Part shown: in pieces, positions 53,378 to 63,435 of the stretch
Numbering within the stretch: position 1 is the first letter of the stretch
Layout of the letters: every line of letters begins with the position of its first letter
Assembly (NCBI GenBank): GCA_950295325.1
Contig: OX485804.1
Coordinates: forward strand, 14,756,001 to 14,820,000
Reading direction: 5' to 3'
DNA from: Polytrichum commune
Lineage: Eukaryota > Streptophyta > Polytrichopsida > Polytrichales > Polytrichaceae
DNA length: 64,000 nucleotides
Translations under genes and position numbers: made by a program
Notes under the pieces: generated by a model
Database searches by the model: none
The model's input: only the letters and a program-made list of their open reading frames with translations
What the model was told of the DNA's origin: nothing

Positions 53378-56247
53378 TGTGGTACTTTTGGGCCACCCCC
53401 TTTCGAGGGAGCCTAAAAGTATCACACAAGCCCTTCGGTGAAGGTGGCCTGCATTTGCAGGCGCCCAAGCCGAACCCGGATGATAGGTGTATAACGTGAG
53501 TAGTTAGATTTTTAAGGGAGATTAAATATGCGTCGTAGTACCTCCGGAGGTTAGGCCTTAGTTTTTTACTAGTGTGGCTTTAAACTCCACTAACCAATTT
53601 CATATCTAGTTCTAACCTTAACCTACAACCTATTCTACGCGCAGACGCACCAGCCTTGAAACCAAGGCAATCCTAATTTGTGAATTGGGATGGTTCTGAT
53701 ACACCCAACCGGGTGTGACTCATACCACCCTAACTCAACGAACGGAATAACGACAATTTGATGGACCATTCAATTCTTCCTATTTCTTTATTTAGTTCTA
53801 TTTAGTTTTCTAAGCGGGGGAACTTGGCCTAAGTCCCACCCTTCACACAAATTCCTTCTTAATTACTTACTTTTGTTTGCACGTCCTAACTCACTACATT
53901 AACATATTAGGCATCACCCCTTACCTCGGGTCTCTTGCCAACAAGGGTTTACGATTTATTTGGTATGTTTTGATTGTTAAATGTGTTTACACTGGATAGA
54001 CCACGAAATGCAACTCAATGGGACCAGGGTGACGGGCGACCTGTAGGTTCAACCTGTTGCGCAATCTTCATAAATTGGGGCCATTACTCCCAATCTATGG
54101 GGCCAACAACATAATAGTGGATTCGCGGGTCATTAACCCCACCTTTCCACCAACAACATTCAGAGTGGTCGTGTCGGTGATTAATCCGACTTACCACACA
54201 CGAAACTTGCTAATAAATGAAGCTACTACCACAAAACATACCAAGGGCCCCGAAAACAATGGAATTGGGTACTCCCTTGGCGGTCAAGTGGTCAAGCCAC
54301 TTGACCTTACGAGATAGGTGAGTGGGTTTAGAGATGCGTACCTTAGCCGTGCTCCCTCCGATCCTAAATGGAAGGCTTAAGGTTAGTTAATTTACCTCAA
54401 TTTTCCTCGGTTGATTTGGGCTTGATGTAGGCCGAGCCGCTACCTCCTTCCTTGCTCCACTTTCCGAGCGTCGACCTTGCCTCCTTCTTTGTAACTAGTT
54501 TGGTAGTAAGCGTACCTTAGTTAACAATTAAAATATAAAGTGTTATTCTGCCCTGTAATTTAATCCTAAGCATAATATTTATACTTAGTGCACCAAATTA
54601 TCTTTTTCCAATGATCTAAAAATCACTCTAATCGGATAAGAAATGCAAAAGTTATGAGGGTTGGAAGTGTGAGGTCGATTCAACCGACCCTTCCAACCCA
54701 CCTATCTACCTTCTAACTTCAAAAATTCATAGCACATTCCTTACTACTTGGATCTAGGCTTTCCTTATACCATTGGAAAGCTATGAACAAGCTCTAACTA
54801 GAAAAAATTATGACATCAGCAGGTTAAGCTAATAGAAATTCAGCGGACTCCTTGTAACACAGCAGTCAATCAAGAAGGCTTAAACTATGTATCTCGCCTT
54901 CAACCATTCATATCTAATTCAAATCTTAGTCAAATCAAACGTTCTATATGACCCTGGAGAGATATTAAAAAGATGTATTTGATAAAAATATGTGATTAGA
55001 AAGGTAAGCCGAAGTGAACCCAGCAGGTCCTCTGTAATGCAGCAGTCAACCAAAAGTTCTCAAACTATGTGTCCCATCTTGCACAATTCATATCTAATTC
55101 AATTCATGCTCAAATCAAATGTTCTAAGCCATTTTGGAAAGCTACACAAAAGTTCTACTTGGGAAAAATATAATTTCTTGGAATTAAAATTCCTATTGGG
55201 CTCGCAGGTCTGATCCAGCAGCCGCTACCCACAAGACCACCCAGTTTTTCTACTCCATCTTTGAAAATCCATAACTAATTGTCATCTCAACCAAATCACA
55301 AATGGGAAACGGCTATGGATAGCTATATGAAATCTCTCTAAGAGAAAAATGATAAGTATCTTGTTCTAGCTTTTGAACTAAGCCTTCAGGGCATTGGCAG
55401 ATGAGGTCTATAATGCCTCTACTCAAAACTCTACCATCCAACCTACCTCTACAAAAGAAGGAATAATTTTATTGGTGTGTTAATAAACATACAACCTAAC
55501 TAGGAGAGAGAGAGTAGAGGAGGTTCTCAAGCCTTTCTTTTAGACCATTGAGAATACATGCTAAAGGATTTTTTCCTAACTACATTGAAGCAGGGCTTCG
55601 CCCAAAAACTAGAGAAAGAGAGAGAGCTACAAGGTGGAAGGAGGGGTTTTTAAACCCTCTCACAAAAGGGTTGGACCCCTCCTCCACCGGATCCATTTTT
55701 CAAACCCTTTCCCGAAATTTTGGCTCGGGGGTTTTCCCGGTTGAGGTTGCCACCCTCTCGCCGAGGTGGCTCCGACAAAAAACCTTTAGAAATCTTTCTA
55801 ATTTTTCCGCCATCGAGTTGGCAAGGGGGCAAGTGGGCAAGTATCCCCCTTGCTCTCTTTCTTTTTTGTCTTCAAAATTCTTCACGCCGATTTTATCTTC
55901 TTACGTAAAACACCTCCAATAGTCTTGTGTGCCTCACACTAACTAATAAACTAACACTTGCTTAGCTAGCATCTACTAACATTTGCTTAATAACTAGCAT
56001 CTACTAATATTTGCTTAATAACTAGCATCTACTAATATTTGCTTAGCTAGTTGTTTTTACTAGCTAGCACATTTTTTCTACTTTGCTATCTTCTAGCACT
56101 ACTTAGTTTCATTTTGACCTTCCTTCTTCTAGGCTAAATGCTAAATGAACTAATTTTTCCTAAATTCCCTATCAATTCTAACTTTTAATGCTAACATTCT
56201 AACTAAAAGTGATCCCGCAGAGTGGTGGACCACTCAAAGGGTTCACA
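53378..56247 (-). mobile_element. LTR-A copy 3 (LTR3), inverted, 2870 bp
   Basis: Reverse complement of LTR1 with one extra ~29-bp minisatellite unit. In its own orientation its left flank is CAAGC (56248-56252 reversed) and its right flank CGTGT (53373-53377 reversed). CAAGC matches LTR1's right flank; CGTGT lies in the B1 3' end. Again a hybrid of two insertions. Confidence 0.85.
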
Positions 56248-56689
56248 GCTTGTCCGGATTGAGAATGGGCAGGAGAAACTCTAGCACTCTCCGCTCCCGA
56301 ATATTCCGGCAGTTCCCTGGGTGGAATCCGTCCTTTGGATCCGCGTCCCCTCTGAACTTCCCGGCGAACAGGCCGCCGCGGCGGCCGGCCCACCCCTCCG
56401 TGATTCCCCTGGGAAACCCGTAGACCCTGTTCCACGTATCCGGAGTCCAATGTTCCGGATCCCTCCTCTTTGTGCCTAGCCACTGATTTCCTTTCTCGAA
56501 TTTAAACTCGCGGAGGGTATCTTCCGCTCTGAGATTCCAGGGCTTAGAGAGCAATCCCGCACAACCCATGACCCTGAGATCCTCCGCAAGCTCCTGCAGC
56601 TCTCTATCCTCCCTCGGAATTGCAGGGGTGAGGGCTTTCAGCGGAATCGGGATGGGTTCCCGCTGATCCTCTTCCCGTGCTTCCGGCAT
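56248..56689 (-). pseudogene. Element B protein, copy B2, N-terminal ~147 residues
   Basis: ATG at 56689 (MPEAREEDQREPIPIPL). Acidic start, then GCAGLLSKPWNLRAEDTLRE, RRDPEHWTPDTWNRVYGFP and LPILNPDK; fits the N-terminal half of plant mobile-domain/Transposase_32-like proteins. The frame runs into LTR3; its continuation is at 17379 on the plus strand. Identical start in B1 (60397), which supports the chosen ATG. Confidence 0.65.
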
Positions 56690-56905
56690 TTTCCTCTCCT
56701 CTCACCCTTTCCGGCTTGCAATCTCTCTCTCTCTTCCGTCTAATTGCCACAAAGTCCCGGCAAGCCCACTGCCGGTGACTGAAAAGTGCAGAGTCCCAAC
56801 AATCCAACTGCTGGCGGCTCGAAAGAAGGAACACCTCACCACTCGTTCTCTCAACAAGTTGCCCTTTTTTTTCCAGAAAAGAGTGGGAGGGAGAAGGAAG
56901 GGACC

Positions 56906-56913
56906 CTTAAATA
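56906..56913 (-). promoter_or_regulatory. TATA box of element B (B2)
   Basis: TATTTAAG on the minus strand, about 217 bp before the ATG at 56689. The same element in B1 is at 60627-60634. Surrounding leader is conserved between copies (GGGACTCTGCACTTTTCAG, CACCGGCAGTGGGCTTGCCG). Confidence 0.55.
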
Positions 56914-57390
56914 TCCTTCCTCCCTCTTCCTTCCCCTGTTACCGTTTGGTTTAACGGAAAACGGTTACCAACCGTTTTCCGGCGGTTCTCACCAACGGTT
57001 TTACTTACATTTTTACCAACGGCTTTCTTTTCCCCCAACCGTCATAAGGCCTGTTATAACCGCCACTTCTGGGCCGTTGGGTAATCTTGGCGCGTCCGTT
57101 ACTTGGTCCGGACCAATGGTTTGGACCATGATTACAGGGTCCGCCCATCCTATTTGACGGACCGGTCATAGTACTTATTTAGAGTCGTTTTTCCGCACAA
57201 GGCGGGGTTAGAATACTCTATTTCCTAGTACAATTAATTTTGTCCTAATAGACCCTATTACCTTCAGATAAGCAAGGAAAAATATGGAAATGGAATCCGT
57301 ATTTCCGTATTTCCGTCTTTCCGTCGAATTTGGACTCCCACATCCTCTCTATGTGCTCCCTCTAATACTCCCTCTGCACTCCCCAATCAG

Positions 57391-58848
57391 GAAAAGGTTC
57401 TGACTCAAGACCAGTTGGCCGAGATGCCGTCGTGCAATCTTGCGGAGTCCATCCACAACAAATGGCTTCAGGCCTCGGGCAACAAGGGTGGAGATTTATA
57501 CGTGGCTACGGTGGACGACTACATTCGCGCCTTCGTACAAGTTGTTGCATACTACACATTCCTTAAAGGTGGAGTTGGCGGAGATGGTCCAAGCAAAGAG
57601 GAACTCAAGCTCAGGGGTGTTCAACGTCGAGCTCAGCGTACTGGCGACCCCACAGTGTTGCAGAAGGTCTTGCTCGATATGCCCGGTGGGGAAGAGTTTT
57701 GCACTCGCGATCCACACCTTGAGGGCGCCGAGGTGTTTGGATCGCAGAAACGAAGACCTGACACTCCAATTGGTGATGATGGCGAGACCCACCACCCCGA
57801 TACCGTGAACTTCTCACGCCCTCGTCCCGGTAAGCGAGTCACTCGATCTTAGCCAGAAACCCTACCTACTATCATTGAGGAGTGTTCCCCGTCTGTTCAA
57901 GAGGTTCAAGTGCCTTCACCTGCAGGACTTGGTTTCCATCGTGTCACCGCAGTGCAAGAAACCAAAGTAGATGTCTCTCTTTGGCATATTGCCCGCATAC
58001 CCTATACATCAAGGAAGTCTTGTTGGGCTAATCATGCGGGCACGAAGAAGAAGTGCTCTGCAAGAATCGTCACCAATAATAAGAGCGTCCCTGCGCCTAC
58101 CTACACCGATATGTGGCATCATTACAAACTCCAATCGATGAAGCGCACGGACTTCGTCTTCTGCCCCAACGACATAGAGTGTTGTGTAAAGGGCCCTCGT
58201 CGGAAATGGGTCATGCCGTTCTCTGATGGTAAAGAGAAACCTCCCATTCCCCCAATCTGGCCTGTCAAGATTGGTACCAACCTCACCCGCTCGGAGATCT
58301 TCGCACTTGAGAACGCAAGTTTTCAACTCCCACCAAAGGAGCGCATCACACCGACTCGGCTCTTCACCAACTCTGCTCCCCCGCTGGATATGTCTCGAAT
58401 CCTTATTCCTGAACACCCCGACTTCATCCCTCCCACAAGATTGTCCAAGCTTGTTCGGCGATCCAGCAACGCACCTTCGGCAAAGCAGAGGCAGATGGTT
58501 GCCTCTGCTGAAGCTATGCATGGTATCGTTCTGAAGTTAACTATGATCCCTCAACCGGGATTTGGTTGCATTATCACACTGCAGTCCAAGTCAGAACCGC
58601 AACCACCCATCTACCAAGTGACAATAAGTTCTATTCCAGAGTGCAATTGCGCGAACTTTGTGGATATGATTTCCAAGTTCGGCCGCAAACGCAATCCTTA
58701 TCAAAATTGTAAGCATTTGTATTACATCTTCATCAAGGTTTCCAATTTGGATCCGGAAGTGAATTTGTTCATTCACGCCCCGACATTTAGCTTCAACGAA
58801 GTCAAACTTATCCTCGAAGGGGGTCTTTTGACACAACCTACTTCCTAG
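57391..58848 (+). CDS. MULE transposase, 3' exon (third catalytic residue and SWIM zinc finger)
   Basis: Begins after the acceptor CCCCAATCAG, phase 0, matching the donor at 20425. SCNLAESIHNKW near 57436-57470 supplies the catalytic Glu. A middle acidic/basic region follows; TAG at 57850-57852 breaks the frame, after which the same frame runs to 58848. At 58640-58720 ECNCANF and NCKHLYYIF form the C-x-C...C-x-H SWIM finger typical of MULE transposases. C-terminal LILEGGLLTQ. Either nearly intact with one amber stop, or two exons; CAG to TAG is the simplest origin of the stop. Separated from its 5' part by the inversion, so it is now without its promoter. Confidence 0.75.
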
Positions 58849-59009
58849 AATTCCGCTCAGCCTAGCACTACATTAGGCTATGATATATGTGTCCATTTAT
58901 GGACCAACCCTAAACCAATAATTGATTGATATAATAAAGGTATAATCTCAATGATTATTTTTATTTGCTTCAAAAATTTGTATCACAATGCTTCCTATGT
59001 CTATCAATT

Positions 59010-59498
59010 CTATTTCCGATTTGCATACTTCTTGGATAATTCCGATGGAGGTGGACCCGGTCGAAGCAAATCCCTATAAGATATTGTTTTGTCTCTAATT
59101 CGATCCTTCAGCGGAAGATGATGCGGAGGCAAGGCTCTCATTCTTTGGCGTAATGAAAGAGACTTCGAAGATTCACCTTCCACATTCACCTCTTGGTCCA
59201 TTTCCTTCGAATTGTCTTCATCCAAATCAGAGTCCTTCTCCGGCACATCTTCCTGCCTTTGTTCTTTTTTCTCATATTGTTTCTGCTCCTCCTGCACCCT
59301 CCACCTCCATGCTTGTGTAGACTGCGAAAATGGAGTCAGGTCGTAGTCATCACTAGCTCGATTTACAGGCCTAAATTCAAATTCCGGCGATGAATTAACG
59401 GGAATATGGGGATCTCCTAGACTTCTAATTTCCATCTCCCACCCTAATCCAGCAAACATGTCTCTCTTTTCTCCCATTGTGTGCAAGTGTATACACAA
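59010..59498 (-). CDS. Small charged protein of unknown function in the MULE (~162 codons)
   Basis: Frame open to the stop at 59010; the better start may be the Met of MGEKRDMFAGLGWEME a few codons inside. Residues ~70-110 are Glu/Lys/Gln-rich (QEEQKQYEKKEQRQED), followed by an acidic stretch and a C-terminal basic part (RQRMRALPPHHLPLKDRIRD). Convergent with the transposase, 160 bp from its stop. I recognise no domain. Some MULEs encode extra small proteins (for example VANDAL anti-silencing factors), but no similarity is claimed. Confidence 0.4.
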   Translation of the reverse strand: MCIHLHTMGEKRDMFAGLGWEMEIRSLGDPHIPVNSSPEFEFRPVNRASDDYDLTPFSQSTQAWRWRVQEEQKQYEKKEQRQEDVPEKDSDLDEDNSKEMDQEVNVEGESSKSLSLRQRMRALPPHHLPLKDRIRDKTISYRDLLRPGPPPSELSKKYANRK

Positions 59499-60112
59499 TC
59501 ATGGTGGATATGAGTCCAATTTATAGTCTATTCGGCCACAAACGATAATTGCTAAAGTCCAACTTATAGAGTAGACTCACATATAAGACAAAGAGAAAAG
59601 TGATGAATAACAACGAAGGAAGTTTATTATTTTGATTCCTTTGTATTTTGATTGACCCATTCTTCATTTATACCAATCTTAGAAAATCCAATTTCATTGA
59701 TTATTCCTTGTAATCATCCTTGGTTTTAATAATTCTTCAATTATACCAACTTCGATATACTTATTTTGTTTGTTCTTTCTTGGGATCACCATTGATGTTT
59801 ATCATATACTTATACGTTTTATTTTGATGCTATTTCATTGTAGCACTTCTCGGGTCCGAAATGTAGTGAGACATTTTCAAATATAGGGCCTTTTGAGTTA
59901 GATGTGGACCTGTACATTCCACGGAAATAGGTCCTTTTTTTGCTATTTTTAGTAGATTCTAGCATATTTGAAGCATATTCTAGACTATTTTTTTAAAATC
60001 TAAATTTGGTCTCAGAAGTTTGCTAAATTTAATCACTCAATGCTCTCCGCTCTCCACATCACCGCTCTAAGCTCTTCGCTCCCCGCTCTACGCACACGTA
60101 CAAGTGTCGTCC

Positions 60113-61063
60113 CCCCCGAGGAAACCCGTAGACCATGTTCCAAATATCCGGAGTCCAGTGTTCCGGATCTCTCCTCTTTGTCCCTAACCACTGATTTCCT
60201 CTCTCAAACTTAAACTCTCGGAGAGTATCTTCGGCTCGGAGGTTCCAGGGTTTGGCTAGCAACCCCGCGCAGCCCATAACCCGGAGATCCTCCGCGAGCT
60301 CCTGTAGCTCCCTATCCTCCCTCGGAATTGCAGGGATGAGGGCTTTGAGCGGAACCGGGATAGGTTCCCTCTGATCCTCTTCCCGTGCTTCCGGCATTTT
60401 CCTCTTCTCTCAGTTTCCGGCTCAACCACGGAAACTCCCTCTCTTCCGGATTCCTTCCCTTCCGTCTAATTGCCACAGAGTCCCGGCAAGCCCACTGCCG
60501 GTGACTGAAAAGTGCAGAGTCCCAGCAATCCCACTGCTGGCGGCTCGAAAGAATTAACACCTCACCACTCGTTCTCTCAACAGGTTGCCCTTTTCAGAAA
60601 AAAGTGGGAGGGAGAAGGAAGGGACCCTTAAATATCCTTCCTCCCTCTTCCTTCCCCTGTTACCGTTTGATTTAACGGAGAACGGTTACCAACCGTTTTC
60701 CGGCGGTTCTCCCCAACGGTTTTACTAACATTTTTACCAATGGCTTTCCTTTCCCCCAACCGTCATAAGGCCCGTTATAACCGCCACTTCCGGGCCGTTG
60801 GGTAATCTTGGCGCGTCCGTTACTTGGTCCGGACCAATGGTTTGGACCATGATTACATGGTCCGCCCATCCTATTTGACGGACCGGTCATAGTACTTATT
60901 TAGAGTGGTTTTATCGCACGAGGCGGGGTTAGAATACTCTATTTCCTGGTACAATTAATTTTGTCCTAAGAGACCCTATTATCTTCAAATAAGCAAGGTA
61001 AAATACGGAAATTGAATCCATATTTCCGTATTTCCGTCTTTCCGTCGAATTTGGACTCCCACA
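60113..61063 (-). mobile_element. Element B, copy B1, 5' portion
   Basis: Terminus TGTGGGAG at 61063 (minus), next to GCATT (61064-61068). Leader and TATA box (60627-60634) closely match B2. Ends at the MULE duplication CCCCCGAGG (60113-60121). Confidence 0.75.
60122..60397 (-). pseudogene. Element B protein, copy B1, N-terminal ~92 residues
   Basis: ATG at 60397 (MPEAREEDQREPIPVPL), same domain start as B2, ending at GFPRG where the MULE is inserted. Continues at 34500 on the plus strand (ITEGWAGRREGLF). Confidence 0.65.
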
Positions 61064-61497
61064 GCATTCTTCAAGATAGGGTCATGAAGATAATTGAATG
61101 GTACCGTTTCAACCCTTCCCGTGTCATATTTTAGCATGATTCGATGACGTTCCTAAACATTTTGAAATTTTAATCAAGCAATGATTGTTAGTGCAAAAAA
61201 AATAATGTACTTACCTAGCCTCCTCAATCACTTGACCTAAATCCAATGGAGCATGTGTGGGTACTTGTGAAACGCCAACCAAATGAATGCTTCAATTGTG
61301 GGAATGTGCACAAGCTTCTTTCCATTTCATCACTCTTGAGCAACGTCAAAAGTTATGTCATAGCATGCCCAATCATATCCAAGTTGTTCGAGCTTTTGAA
61401 GGAGGGTGGACAAATTATTGATTTGTTGGTAGATGTAGGTTACAAAACTGAGTCAATCTATATATGTTTGTTCAAATCATTGTTTCTCCAAGTGTAG
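61064..61497 (+). pseudogene. Tc1-like transposase fossil, 3' part
   Basis: Resumes with GCATT and reads MKIIEWYRFNPSRVIF, a TAG, then HDSMT (region of the second catalytic Asp), and further on HVWVLVKRQPNECFN (the Tc1 'PDLNPIEHLW' region) and KLFELLKEGGQIIDLL. Frame changes and stops are present. Together with 52740-53365 it is one element split by B1. Confidence 0.65.
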
Positions 61498-62364
61498 TTT
61501 TGCAATAGACGTGAGACTTTGGAAATGATGTACTAGATCATGACTATTACTTTACATAGGTGAAGGTTTGTATATTCTTGTTTTTATTTGCGTGGCATTG
61601 TGTGTGAAAATTGATGTAGTGAGTCACTGACTTAGTTTTGAGACTCAGTGTATGTGTAGATTGCAGACAACATTTGTCAATGAAATTAGAAACTTGTAAG
61701 TTAGTTCATCAAATTCAATATTTTGTTATGTAATTCAAACTTCATGGGCCATAAAAGTGAATACAAAATGACATTATTGCATTTCATGAAAATTGGGGTG
61801 CTTAGAGTGAAAGGAAAAGTCCCACGCATGATCTTATTCAATTAACGACTTGAATTTTCAAAAACTATGTTTTCTTTAGCTTCTTGGGCATGATTACAAG
61901 GTGAGAACACGCCCCCTTAGTGCTTTTGCCTTCTTCATAATTGTGAAACAAATTATTCTCGGCATTTTACATAACATTACTAAGATTTGGCATGCTCCCT
62001 CATGTATTCTAAATAAAAAACATGTCATGTTCCATGGGGGATCTTGCCATGGTGTGAGCCCAAATGAGGTGCTCACACGAGTGATTAACCTTAAAAGTTG
62101 TTAGGATTTGATTTTGAAATTATTTTAATTACTCAAAAACTTAAAAAGAGTGCAAGCATGGGTTTTGGGTTGAAGTTGAATTTGACTGTGAGATAATGTG
62201 TTTTAGGGGTTTGGGAAGGAAGCATGTTCATTTAGAGTACGTGAAAAATCATTGGGGGGGGGGGGGGGAACTTGTTGTGAGGAGAGAGTTGGGTGTTGTT
62301 AGAATTAGATTAGGGTGAGTGTTCGAATTGGGATGGGCTAGTGTTCATTCATGGATGGGGTCAC
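61498..62364. other. Unassigned interval
   Basis: AT-rich; contains a run of 15 G at 62254-62268. No gene recognised. Confidence 0.4.
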
Positions 62365-63413
62365 TGTGACCTAGTGAATCCCGAACCCAGGGAACACCAC
62401 TTCAGTTGATGCGGCCGCTACCAGACTCTCTCTCGAAGGTACCGAATGCCGAACGGAGGCGGGAGGTGCCAACAACAAAGCTACTGGAATGGGCTGAATT
62501 TTTGGGAGTGAATCAAGGGAGCTAGGAAGCAGGAGAAAATGGGAAGAAGGTTGGGCCGTGCCGGAGGGAAGCGGCCAGAATGGCTGCATTAAGCATAGCT
62601 CACATGGCGAGGGGAAAAAAACAGCCATGTAGACACATCAGTGGGGGGGGGAGCATTCAGAGAGCTGATGAATACTTTTGCGAGGCAGCAGGGATCGCGA
62701 CTGACGAGGCGAGCTCAGGTTTGTTCAATTGTGGGCCTGAATTCAGTGTTGGGTTCGAAGGAAAAATTATGGAATCCCAACCAGGAAGTTCGCAGACCGG
62801 TTCAGGAAGGTGTGATTGAAGACTTGAGTGATGGGAGACGGTATTAAGCCTTGCTGTCTGCATGGATATGGGAGGTGCCCATTGCCGGATGATGGCGGAA
62901 TACAGGGCGACTGGCTGTGCGATTTGGAGGCTAAGAAGTTATGAGGCCATCTCCTGGCCGGAAGCCCAGTGACGGGCACTGACGGGCTGTCGGGAGGGCA
63001 AACAACGTAGATTGTGAGATGGTCAGGTGGGACTGTTGTCCGAGGCTGGTGCGGTTAGGGACCTGAAGAGGTGGCTGCAAGTGTTGATGGATTAGATTAG
63101 GGAATTAGGCTAGGCTAAGTGAGGGTTTAGTAAAGATTAGGGAAATGGTTCAAAGGCTGAGGTAGCTTTTGAGCCATAACTTGTAGTGTTATGGTTTTGA
63201 ATTGTTTATGTTAGCTTAGTGGGCACCAACCTTAGATTAGGAAGAGCATTTCTCAATGCTTGTACCTTGTGCTAAGTAATGGAAGTGGCGATTTTGTGTG
63301 ACATCGGGGAAGACTCCACACATGTCAAGGTTCAGTGAACAGTGGTAAGCGAGTGTGAGTCACCTGCCCCCACCTGGACTACGACGCATAAGGGTGGGTG
63401 GTTTGGCCTCACA
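62365..63413 (+). mobile_element. Probable LTR family D
   Basis: The right edge is good: GGCCTCACA at 63413, then TAAA, then TGGTGCCTCCGCCGG, the same 4-base spacing and similar primer-binding sequence as element A (TGGTGCGTCTGCCGG). CTACGACGCATA near its end also occurs near the end of LTR-A (17210-17221). The left edge, TGTGACCTAG at 62365, is a guess from TGTGA/TCACA symmetry. Small open frames here (62371-62979) are not supported as genes. Confidence 0.4.
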
Positions 63414-63417
63414 TAAA

Positions 63418-63435
63418 TGGTGCCTCCGCCGGTAG
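63418..63435 (+). promoter_or_regulatory. Primer-binding site of the LTR-D element
   Basis: TGGTGCCTCCGCCGGTAG following LTR-D. 63436-64000 would be the leader of its internal region; no gag start is seen before the window ends. Confidence 0.45.

Larger units (their letters stand above)
56248..57342 (-). mobile_element. Element B, copy B2, 5' portion
   Basis: 5' terminus TGTGGGAG at 57342 (minus), next to TCCTC (GAGGA in the element's orientation), matching GAGGA at 20374. Contains leader, TATA box and start of the reading frame, ending at the CAAGC duplication next to LTR3. Confidence 0.75.
57343..60112 (+). mobile_element. Giant MULE, arm 2 (~2.8 kb)
   Basis: Starts at the B2 duplication (TCCTC) inside the transposase intron and ends at 60112 before CCCCCGAGG, with the terminal region 59920-60112 showing the same CCACGGAAATAGG and CTCTCCGCTCTCC landmarks as the other terminus. 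59499-59919 is AT-rich with no gene. Confidence 0.7.

Noticed and set aside
56786-57157. 123-codon plus-strand frame
   Set aside because: Antisense to the conserved leader and TATA box of element B2.
62254-62268. Run of 15 G as a possible quadruplex or telomere-related signal
   Set aside because: A single homopolymer without repeated units; may be an assembly artefact.
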